DNA of 57,334 nucleotides from SAR324 cluster bacterium (GTDB lineage Bacteria; SAR324; JACQKK01): the NCBI GenBank assembly GCA_022574555.1, contig JACZRV010000009.1:1-57334 (forward strand), given 5' to 3'. Below the pieces are notes generated by a model. That model saw nothing but the letters and a program-made list of their open reading frames with translations. It had not been told where the DNA came from and made no database searches. This document shows, in pieces, positions 8,320-15,517 of the stretch (the first letter of the stretch is position 1; each line of letters starts with the position of its first letter). A program made the position numbers and the translations under genes.

Positions 8320-11178
8320 TTAGAAAAATGCGAGAGCCTGAAAGAATATGTACTGCGTGTCCTTGTACTCCGGATCGTTGACCGGGCGTGCGATTTCAAT
8401 TCGTATGGGGAAATCCACTTGGTTTATTAGATTGGTGTCTATCTCTATTCCCACCCCCACATCCTGCCGAACGGGGGTATCATTGGGATTTTGACTGTTG
8501 TTCCAACCGCGCCCTACGTCGGCGAAGAAAATCGCCGTCATTTTCCGGGACTGTATCTCCCGGCCAAATACGGAACGGTTGAAGACGAATCGGTAGTCCA
8601 CCCTCAGCGCCAGGATTTGATCGGATACGAGGCGTAGGCTGCGGGGATAACCGCGCAATACAAGGGGGTCGCCGAGCAGATGCTTCTTTTGCACGGGGCT
8701 GGCCCCTTCGGTAAAAGATCGGATCAGCAACGCTTCGATCCGGTGATTGTGGCTCACATCGAAGCCATTGGGAAAGCGGAGGGCCAGGGTCGTGTATTCG
8801 AAATCGCTGCCGAATTCCGGCGCCGATCGTTCGAGTTCCATATTGAACCCGTGGTCGGTGTGGCCATGCGGTTGCACAAAAAAGTTTTCGCGCCAATTCA
8901 GATTGTTCGCATCCTGGACCGCATCCTGGAGCGGCCCATCCGCTGTGAGCCGGGATCTGCGGTCCAATCGTTCCACCCGAAATTCCAGCGCGGATGACAG
9001 TGCCATACGTTCCGGCAGGTCGTGATTGAAGGAGATACCCATGCCCTGGAAGGTGCGGCCTCCGATCCGTGACTGGCGCAGGCTGAATGAGAGGCGGGGA
9101 TGCCCCAACCGGCGGCGGGTGTATCTCACGCTGTAAAGGAGTTCTTCGCTTTTCTGCCCATAGCCGGGAAGTACGAATATCTCGTTGTCCGCGTTCAGGT
9201 TGACGCTCACGCCTAGAAACACGTAATTGCCGTCTATGGCGTTGCCCCCGGCGGTTCCTCGCAACGCAACCAGCACCTCGCGGTCCTTGGTCCAATCGAA
9301 AAACGGCCTGACCCTAAATATGGTGTCGTCGTAATTATTTTTGCGGTCGATCTCCAGCAGTTTTTCGTGGGGATCGATCACGACGGTGGCCGCCGGAGCA
9401 CGAGTATGGATCACGATGCGCGTCTCGGATTCGGTGCCCTCCCAGCGGCGGGTGTATTTTCGGCCATCTTCGTCCAAGACCATCACTTCGACGGGCATGC
9501 GGCCCCCTTGGATGCGCTCCACGGGCACCGCAACCGCATAGCCGTCGCCCTCGCGATCTTCACTCCAGTCGCCCAGGGCATAGTCCAGCCGCGTGATTCC
9601 GCGGAACCAGCCGGCAAAGTACCAATCGAGCGCTTCTCCACCCGCTTGCTCCATTATCCGGCGAAAATCTTCCGATCCAGCCGCCCGATTGCGAAATTCT
9701 TGGGCAAAGTGGCGTAGCCCCTGCCGAAAATTTGCGTCTCCCACGACGAAGGCGAGTTGGCGGATCACCAGTGGCGACTTGTGATGGATGGAAACCCGTG
9801 CAGGACGGTTTCGCCGGTGGCGCTTCATGTCCACGAGCACCGGGGCGTCGAATTCCTGACGCATGACCGACCGCGCCGGTGCCTCGAAATAATGCTCCCG
9901 GTATCGGGGCGCCAGCCAATCGGTCACCGTATGGATCGGACCGTCCCAGCCATAGAGGTGGGTGAAGAAATCCAGGGCCAGATAGCCGGAAACGCCGAAA
10001 GTGAGCCAGCCCTCGAGATTTCCCGCCTCCCACACCGACTCCCCGAACCACTGTTGAGCCACGGCGCGGGCCACGCGGCCCACCACCACGCGATCCAGAA
10101 AACTGCTGTTGTGGTAATCCGCGTCGGGAACCAGAACCGCGCCGGCCGTAACCCGCAGGTCGCCGGGGAGCATGCGGGTGGGCACAAAGCTCAAGGATCT
10201 GCGCGGCATTCTCAGGCCAAACCGTTCGGCGGCGTATTCCAGGAAACGCGCCGCTGCGTTGAGGAGCAATTGCGCCGTGCGGGATTCCCCCTCGCGGTAA
10301 TACGAGTAGAGGCTTACACCCGTCACCTCGGTGCGAATCACTTCCATATCGGGGAAGAACAACAAGGGGAATACCCGTGATAATTCGCCTCCGGTCGAAT
10401 ATGCGGCCGAAATATCCTTGGAGACCAAACGTGGTGCCGCTCCTCCCGCGATCAGCCTGCCGCCATCGCTGGGGGTCAGATTAACGGTATATCGGGCGGG
10501 CGCCGGCACATCTGGATGGCGCTCCCACCGGCCATCGCGGTAAGTCAACAGCATCGGGTGCCAGCGCTCCACGAAGATGCCGGCTTCATTCCAGCCATCC
10601 CAGTGGCGTTGAGGCAGCCGCGTTTCAAAACGAATGTTCACTTCCCGGCCCGATGATGCGGGCGCGAATTCGACCCGCAGCAATCCCTTTTGCGCCGCGA
10701 AGCCCTCGGCGAGCAGCGGATTATCCTCGGTGCCGTGGCTGAGCTGACGGCCCGCCTCGTCTTCCACGGATACGATGCGAATGCCGCCCGCGCTGAATCC
10801 CTCGGGAAACAACGGGTCTTCCCGCACCCTGCGCAAATAGGAAAATCCGAAAGGAATGGAATCGGTGAGGCGGCGGGGTCCGCGCGGGTCGGGCTCCAGG
10901 AATCGGTTGGGGGGAAGGTGGAAATACCAGATATCGAGCGGGCGCCCGTCACTTTCCGGCACGCGCACCCGCAACAGGCCGGAAAGCGTGTGGGCCTGTG
11001 TGTCCAGGCGGACGTCGGCGAGATAGTCCGCAGGAGCCGATGGTTCGGGCCCACCCAGGACAATCGGGGCCCGGGCCACCAGCGTGGCCACCAGCGTGGC
11101 CACCAGCATGGCTACCGGGCCCACCGCGACCCGCGCGTTGCGGGCACTGCGGCCGGAGCCCATCGTCCCACGGCCCAT
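8320..11178 (-). CDS. pseudo-M1 peptidase fused to an Omp85-like outer-membrane barrel
   Basis: About 952 residues. The first 45 form a signal peptide containing an ATLV tetrapeptide repeat. Residues about 50-610 follow the M1 aminopeptidase plan (beta-saddle, thermolysin-like segment, late LDWYFAGWFRG), but the zinc motif position reads RAVAQQWFG where active enzymes have HExxHxWFG, and the downstream Glu is also missing. Residues about 627-952 resemble an Omp85/surface-antigen barrel: alternating strands, a GDPLVLRGYPRSL segment like the conserved (V/L)RG(F/Y) motif, and a terminal Phe. It should sit in the outer membrane with a periplasmic or surface pseudo-enzyme domain. The start is uncertain: ATGs at 11178 and 11163 both lie in a 15-bp duplication. 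It may be co-transcribed with the upstream carboxyltransferase gene. Confidence 0.8.
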   Translation of the reverse strand: MGRGTMGSGRSARNARVAVGPVAMLVATLVATLVARAPIVLGGPEPSAPADYLADVRLDTQAHTLSGLLRVRVPESDGRPLDIWYFHLPPNRFLEPDPRGPRRLTDSIPFGFSYLRRVREDPLFPEGFSAGGIRIVSVEDEAGRQLSHGTEDNPLLAEGFAAQKGLLRVEFAPASSGREVNIRFETRLPQRHWDGWNEAGIFVERWHPMLLTYRDGRWERHPDVPAPARYTVNLTPSDGGRLIAGGAAPRLVSKDISAAYSTGGELSRVFPLLFFPDMEVIRTEVTGVSLYSYYREGESRTAQLLLNAAARFLEYAAERFGLRMPRRSLSFVPTRMLPGDLRVTAGAVLVPDADYHNSSFLDRVVVGRVARAVAQQWFGESVWEAGNLEGWLTFGVSGYLALDFFTHLYGWDGPIHTVTDWLAPRYREHYFEAPARSVMRQEFDAPVLVDMKRHRRNRPARVSIHHKSPLVIRQLAFVVGDANFRQGLRHFAQEFRNRAAGSEDFRRIMEQAGGEALDWYFAGWFRGITRLDYALGDWSEDREGDGYAVAVPVERIQGGRMPVEVMVLDEDGRKYTRRWEGTESETRIVIHTRAPAATVVIDPHEKLLEIDRKNNYDDTIFRVRPFFDWTKDREVLVALRGTAGGNAIDGNYVFLGVSVNLNADNEIFVLPGYGQKSEELLYSVRYTRRRLGHPRLSFSLRQSRIGGRTFQGMGISFNHDLPERMALSSALEFRVERLDRRSRLTADGPLQDAVQDANNLNWRENFFVQPHGHTDHGFNMELERSAPEFGSDFEYTTLALRFPNGFDVSHNHRIEALLIRSFTEGASPVQKKHLLGDPLVLRGYPRSLRLVSDQILALRVDYRFVFNRSVFGREIQSRKMTAIFFADVGRGWNNSQNPNDTPVRQDVGVGIEIDTNLINQVDFPIRIEIARPVNDPEYKDTQYIFFQALAFF
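11074..11109. repeat. in-frame tandem repeat, 12 bp x 3
   Basis: GGCCACCAGCGT three times (last copy with one change), plus a degenerate fourth. It encodes the repeated ATLV unit in the signal peptide of the barrel fusion, so copy number changes would lengthen or shorten the hydrophobic core without shifting frame. Confidence 0.9.
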
Positions 11179-11187
11179 CGTCCCACA
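11159..11187. repeat. tandem duplication, 15 bp x 2, at the fusion gene start
   Basis: CCCATCGTCCCACGG occurs twice with one or two changes at the end. Each copy carries one candidate ATG of the fusion gene on the minus strand (11178 and 11163), so the duplication creates alternative starts. Confidence 0.85.
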
Positions 11188-11402
11188 GGCCCCCGCGACG
11201 CTGCCCCCCGCGACACACCAGGGAGAAAAGCAGGCGCGGCACCACATGGCGTTGGCCCATCGGCTCGACGCCACACGAAAGAGGGCCGAACGAAAGGGAA
11301 TCGACAGGCGGGAGAGGCTCCATACCGGCGGCACGGCGTGTGAATTCGGCTTGTGTGATTTCGCCGCGTCTGAAATCGTCACGTCTGGGCTCGGCGCGAC
11401 GA

Positions 11403-13013
11403 TCACATGCGGAAAACCCCGAACGGGGATACGTCGAAGGGCCGGTTGAGCGATGCGGCGATACCCAGGGCCAAGGCCCGGCGGGTATCGGCCGGGTGCA
11501 GAATGCCGTCGTCCCACAGACGGGCGGTGCTGTAATAGGGCGACCCTTCCCGCTCGTAGGCCTCGATAATGGGCTGCTTGAACGCCCGCAGGGCCTCTTC
11601 GTCCATGATGGGTTTTCCTTGTGCCGCCGATTTATCCTGCCGCACGGTGGCCAGCACGCTTGCGGCCTGTTCGCCGCCCATGACCGATATCCGGGCATTG
11701 GGCCACATCCAAAGAAAGCGCGGCGAATAGGCCCGCCCGCACATGCCGTAATTCCCCGCACCGAACGAGCCGCCGATGATCACCGTGAAGCGGGGCACGC
11801 CGCAGGTGGAGACGGCCGTGACCAGTTTGGCCCCGTCCTTGGCGATGCCCCGGCTTTCGTATTCGCGGCCCACCATGAATCCAGTAATATTTTGCAGGAA
11901 TATGAGCGGGATTTGGCGTTGCGCGGCGAGTTGAATGAAATGGGCGCCCTTGATGGCGCTTTCGCTGAAAAGGATGCCGTTATTGGCCAAAATCCCCACC
12001 GGATAGCCGTGCAAGTGGGCGAATCCGCAGACCAGTTCCTGGCCGTAGTTGGCCTTGAACTCGTGCCAGCGGCTGCCGTCCACCAGCCGGGCGATCACCT
12101 CGCGCACCTCGTAGGATGTCCGCACGTCGGCGGGGAGGATGCCCAGCAACTCCTGCGGGTCGTAGAGGGGTTCTTCCACCGGGAGGCGCTCCAATTGCTG
12201 CCGTGGCCCCCGGTTCAGGTGGCGTACGATGGATCGGGCCAAGCGCAGAGCCTCCCGGTCGTCGTGGGCGTAATGATCCGCGACCCCGGACTTGAACGCG
12301 TGCACCTCAGCGCCGCCCAGGTCTTGGGCGTTCACTTCCTCTCCGGTGGCGGCCTTTACCAGGGGTGGGCCAGCGAGAAAGATGGTTCCCGTACCCTTGA
12401 CGATCACTGTCTCGTCGCTCATGGCGGGAACATATGCGCCGCCGGCGGTGCAGCTGCCCATCACCACGGCCACCTGGGGAATGTTGCGGCTGGACATCTG
12501 AGCCTGGTTGTAAAATATGCGCCCGAAATGATCGCGGTCAGGAAATACATCGGTCCAATATGGCAGATTGGCGCCGCCGGAATCGACCAGGTAGACGCAC
12601 GGCAGTCCGTTGGTCATGGCGACTTCCTGGGCCCGTAAATGCTTTTTCACCGTCAACGGGAAGTAGGTTCCGCCTTTCACCGTGGCGTCGTTGGCGACGA
12701 TGACCACCTCCCGACCCTCCACGCGGCCCACACCGGTGACCATTCCGGCGCTGGGCGCGTCGTCGTCGTAAACCTCCCAAGCTGCCAGAGGGGAGAGTTC
12801 CAGAAAGGGCGAACCCGGATCGAGTAACGCCCCCACCCGCTCGCGCACCGGCATTTTGCCCCGTTTGCAGTGACGAGCCATGGATTCTATTCCTCCGCCC
12901 CGTTTAACGATTTCCAGCCGGGCACGGAGAAGGTCTATCGATTTCTGTTGATGGGCTAAATTCGCCTTGTAGCCGGCGGACTGGACCTTGACGTGTGAGG
13001 GGATGACGGTCAT
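11403..13013 (-). CDS. acyl-CoA carboxylase carboxyltransferase (beta) subunit
   Basis: A 536-residue crotonase-fold carboxyltransferase, closest in pattern to methylcrotonyl-CoA carboxylase beta. It would transfer CO2 from carboxybiotin to an acyl-CoA, as in leucine breakdown. Seen: [46 protein letters not shown], the second oxyanion region [20 protein letters not shown] and the [13 protein letters not shown] tail, all MccB-like. The ATG at 13013 overlaps the HNH gene stop (ATGA). The biotin-carrying alpha subunit is not in this window, and neither are other leucine-degradation genes. Substrate choice (methylcrotonyl versus propionyl or geranyl) is inferred, not proven. Confidence 0.93.
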   Translation of the reverse strand: MTVIPSHVKVQSAGYKANLAHQQKSIDLLRARLEIVKRGGGIESMARHCKRGKMPVRERVGALLDPGSPFLELSPLAAWEVYDDDAPSAGMVTGVGRVEGREVVIVANDATVKGGTYFPLTVKKHLRAQEVAMTNGLPCVYLVDSGGANLPYWTDVFPDRDHFGRIFYNQAQMSSRNIPQVAVVMGSCTAGGAYVPAMSDETVIVKGTGTIFLAGPPLVKAATGEEVNAQDLGGAEVHAFKSGVADHYAHDDREALRLARSIVRHLNRGPRQQLERLPVEEPLYDPQELLGILPADVRTSYEVREVIARLVDGSRWHEFKANYGQELVCGFAHLHGYPVGILANNGILFSESAIKGAHFIQLAAQRQIPLIFLQNITGFMVGREYESRGIAKDGAKLVTAVSTCGVPRFTVIIGGSFGAGNYGMCGRAYSPRFLWMWPNARISVMGGEQAASVLATVRQDKSAAQGKPIMDEEALRAFKQPIIEAYEREGSPYYSTARLWDDGILHPADTRRALALGIAASLNRPFDVSPFGVFRM

Positions 13014-13345
13014 AGGCTGGGATTCCGGGCCGCCAGAAGTTCGAGGTACGCACGCCATTCGGAGGGGACAAAGCTTTCCTTGGCCGTGTTGCATGCGCGG
13101 CAGCACGGCACGACATTGGATCTGGCGGATTTTCCGCCCCGAACGAGCGGCACGATGTGGTCCATGGTGAGTTCCTTGGGATGATATCGCCCGCGGCAGT
13201 AATGGCATAAACCCCGGCCCAGCCGGTTTTTCCACCATTGGGTGCGCTTCAATTCGCGCGCTTTGGCCCGTTCGCGGCGAATTTCCTCTTCGCTGAGGGC
13301 GATGTCGTATGCGATCGGTGGCACGCGTTTTTTTCTGCTGGCCAT
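13010..13345 (-). CDS. HNH endonuclease domain protein
   Basis: A 111-residue single-domain HNH nuclease. It has zinc-knuckle cysteines in CHYC and CCRAC, the catalytic core [17 protein letters not shown] with DH, and the closing N and N of [15 protein letters not shown] basic helix precedes the domain. The ATG at 13345 has GGAG eight bases upstream. Its stop overlaps the start codon of the carboxyltransferase gene, so the two are translated together, an odd pairing with no obvious functional link. It could be a free-standing housekeeping HNH protein or a domesticated homing or phage nuclease. Confidence 0.85.
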   Translation of the reverse strand: MASRKKRVPPIAYDIALSEEEIRRERAKARELKRTQWWKNRLGRGLCHYCRGRYHPKELTMDHIVPLVRGGKSARSNVVPCCRACNTAKESFVPSEWRAYLELLAARNPSL

Positions 13346-13417
13346 ACAGCCCACTCCACGCGCCCCCGGGCGGCGGGCACCGGATACCGAACCGGGAAAT
13401 GCTGATGGGTTGCCCGA

Positions 13418-13903
13418 TCAGCCGGCCTTGCCCGAACCACGCGGTGATTTTGACCGGGAGGACTTTCCGCGTCCCGCAGCACCCTTCGATGGTGCGGCGG
13501 TGCCGGCCTTGGCGGTGCCGGATGCCCGCTTACCGGCGACGACGGCCTTGGCCCGCGGCTTGGATTTCGCGGTGCCCGCAGTCGAAGCCTTGCCGTGGCT
13601 GGCCCGTCTCTTTTTCCCTGTCGCGGAAATCTCGGGGGTGGCAGTAACACCGGGGATGCGCCCGGCTTGTGAATCGTCCAGGCCCTTGGCTTCCAAGCCG
13701 GTTTCGGCATCGATCCAGTGGCCGTTTTCGAAGGTGAAGAGCTTGAGCACGCGGCCGAAATGGTTGAATACCTTGAAATAGGACTCGTCGTCCAGGCCCT
13801 CGACGGTGATCCGTCCCGCTTTTTCGACGACGGTGACACCGCCGTGCTGCACCCAAATTTCCGGTGCGTAGAGAATCTGCTTCCCTTCGAACTCCATGGC
13901 CAT
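13418..13903 (-). CDS. protein with histone-H1-like basic tail
   Basis: A 161-residue protein. The first 80 residues form a compact acidic/hydrophobic domain of unknown family ([20 protein letters not shown], then [20 protein letters not shown]). From about residue 95 to the end the chain is Ala/Lys/Ser/Gly/Arg-rich low complexity, like bacterial histone-H1 or AlgP-type tails, which bind nucleic acid non-specifically. An AAGGAA Shine-Dalgarno precedes the ATG. It lies upstream of the HNH gene on the same strand with a 70-base gap. Confidence 0.75.
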   Translation of the reverse strand: MAMEFEGKQILYAPEIWVQHGGVTVVEKAGRITVEGLDDESYFKVFNHFGRVLKLFTFENGHWIDAETGLEAKGLDDSQAGRIPGVTATPEISATGKKRRASHGKASTAGTAKSKPRAKAVVAGKRASGTAKAGTAAPSKGAAGRGKSSRSKSPRGSGKAG

Positions 13904-14022
13904 CGATTCCTTCCGTCGTTCGCTTGAGCCAAGCCTTTAGAGAGAGTATCCCTTGTAAGAACTGATCTGCGGCAGCCGCCGGGCGTCTGCGGTCAAACGT
14001 AAGCCCCTGGATGATACCGGAT

Positions 14023-14102
14023 GGCACTGTGTTTCGATGGCACTGTGCTTCGACGGCACGGTGCTTCGAAGGCACGGTGTTACGACGGCACGGTGTTTCG
14101 CC
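14023..14102. repeat. tandem repeat, 16 bp x 5
   Basis: Five contiguous, diverged copies of GGCACGGTGCTTCGAC (variants at positions 6, 10, 12, 15 and 16). It lies between the H1-like gene (minus) and the lipoprotein gene (plus), about 30 bases before the latter's first plausible ATG. It is the longest of the short tandem arrays in the window. Confidence 0.95.
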
Positions 14103-14134
14103 CCAAACGGCACAGCACACGGTCCATATTAACT

Positions 14135-15394
14135 ATGGCGCGTCGGCATTCTAACGTAGAGACGAGCCGAGGTAAAGGAGACTCGCGGACTCGGGAAAGG
14201 CTTGTCCCTAGAGTCTGCGGATGCCGGCGTGTAATTTCCGGCCCTCGCGTGGGGGCCGCGATGCTGGGGATGATCCTGACGTTTTTGACGAGCGGCTGCG
14301 ACTATTTCACGGAGCACGAATCGGAAAACCGGCACCCGGCCGCTCATATGCCGGAACAGCAGGATATCTACCGGGTCGTGGGCGAACTGCGCGCCATCCT
14401 ACCTTCGGTTCCGGCTCGTAACGTCGCTCCGCCCGCGCCCCGGCTGTACCCCGAGGCATCTGCGGCACGTCCGGTGCTTGAGGGCCAGGGCCGATTGATA
14501 TACGCCGAAGGAAGATCCCCAGGCGGCAGCGCACGGCCTCCGCCGAGCATCCGAGTGACCCTCTACCTCAATGATCAGCCGGTGCCGCAGGGCTATCTGC
14601 ATCTGCGCCCCGACGGTGGACCAGCGCAACGCTGGCCTATCCTCAGCGCCGTGCTGGACGGGCGCCTCGACGCTGATTTTACGTACACGTTCCGCCTTGC
14701 CGACCCGCAAAACAGGTTGCGGTTTCTGACGGTGCTGGGGCTGGGATATGGCATTGATAACCTGCGCTTCCGCGCGTTCGAAGGGTATCTCATATTTCCT
14801 GGCGCGGGCGGTACCGTCTCGCGCCAGGAGCCCATGTACGCCATCGACTTCGGATACCGGTGGCCGGAACCGCCGCGCCATGTGCGCATGGCGCAGCGGC
14901 TCGCGACCCTCACGGCGTCATTGGAAGAAGGCGGCCGGAGCCTCTCAGCGGCGCGGGAGGCCCGTGCCGATGCGGAAAAGGTCCAAAAGACCTTGCAGGC
15001 CGCCAGCGTCCCTGCGGATCAGGAATCCGCCCGGCAAAACGATCTGCGGGAACTGGCCCGCCGGGCCGGCTTGCTGCGAGTCGATGTCGCACGGCGGGCT
15101 GCGGAGCTGGCAGCCGATCTGGAGCGAATCTACCGCCTGCGCAGCGAGAGGGTGGACGAATGGGCGCGTTATCGTTTATCCAACGCTTATCGTTGGCAAC
15201 GGCACCTGGCGCGCGGCAGGGAAATCGAGCCCGTCGATTTCACCGCACGAGTCGATTTCACCGCACAACAGGAGGTATGGTCCAGGGTCTTCGGCGCCGT
15301 AAACGGATCGGAGCGCGAAACCTTGAACTGGGCGCGGGAGGCGATGGAAGCCGCCCTGCTGAGAGAATTCGCGTCCATATCCCGGGAGCCGTGA
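14135..15394 (+). CDS. putative lipoprotein with helical C-terminal half
   Basis: I do not recognise the family. A hydrophobic stretch ending in LTSGC at 14261-14300 is a lipobox, giving a lipid-anchored periplasmic protein. The N-terminal part would have a beta-rich domain (VTLYLNDQPVPQGYLHLRPDGG; GTVSRQEPMYAIDFGYRWPEP). The C-terminal 150 residues are Ala/Arg/Glu-rich and probably coiled-coil. The start is unclear: the ATG at 14135 leaves an unusually long 54-residue leader before the lipidated Cys, while the ATG at 14261 leaves a very short one without a basic region. An 18-bp in-frame duplication near the end repeats VDFTA. Confidence 0.6.
   Translation: MARRHSNVETSRGKGDSRTRERLVPRVCGCRRVISGPRVGAAMLGMILTFLTSGCDYFTEHESENRHPAAHMPEQQDIYRVVGELRAILPSVPARNVAPPAPRLYPEASAARPVLEGQGRLIYAEGRSPGGSARPPPSIRVTLYLNDQPVPQGYLHLRPDGGPAQRWPILSAVLDGRLDADFTYTFRLADPQNRLRFLTVLGLGYGIDNLRFRAFEGYLIFPGAGGTVSRQEPMYAIDFGYRWPEPPRHVRMAQRLATLTASLEEGGRSLSAAREARADAEKVQKTLQAASVPADQESARQNDLRELARRAGLLRVDVARRAAELAADLERIYRLRSERVDEWARYRLSNAYRWQRHLARGREIEPVDFTARVDFTAQQEVWSRVFGAVNGSERETLNWAREAMEAALLREFASISREP
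15233..15268. repeat. in-frame tandem duplication, 18 bp x 2
   Basis: GTCGATTTCACCGCACGA followed by the same string with two changes, inside the lipoprotein gene. It adds a second VDFTA(R/Q) hexapeptide. Confidence 0.95.
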
Positions 15395-15418
15395 TCACGC
15401 CGGAACCGGGGATAACCT

Positions 15419-15448
15419 GGGCATTGACGTAACGGGCATTGACGCACT
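15419..15448. repeat. tandem duplication, 15 bp x 2, upstream of polA
   Basis: GGGCATTGACGTAAC then GGGCATTGACGCACT, with a partial third GGGCA. Each copy contains TTGACG, a -35-like hexamer, but no good -10 is seen at 16-18 bases, so promoter function is only a possibility. Confidence 0.8.
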
Positions 15449-15517
15449 GGGCAATATCATGCAGCGCCCCACCGCCGCCCGGCCTGGTGCGCCTGAACCT
15501 TGTGAAATGGAAATCCT

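Noticed and set aside
10998..12638. Long plus-strand frame of 546 codons
   Set aside because: It is antisense to the carboxyltransferase and the start of the barrel fusion, whose motifs are unmistakable; its product is low-complexity Gly/His/Arg-rich.
14023..14102. Possible CRISPR array
   Set aside because: The 16-bp units are directly contiguous with no spacers, so this is a plain tandem repeat; no cas genes are present.
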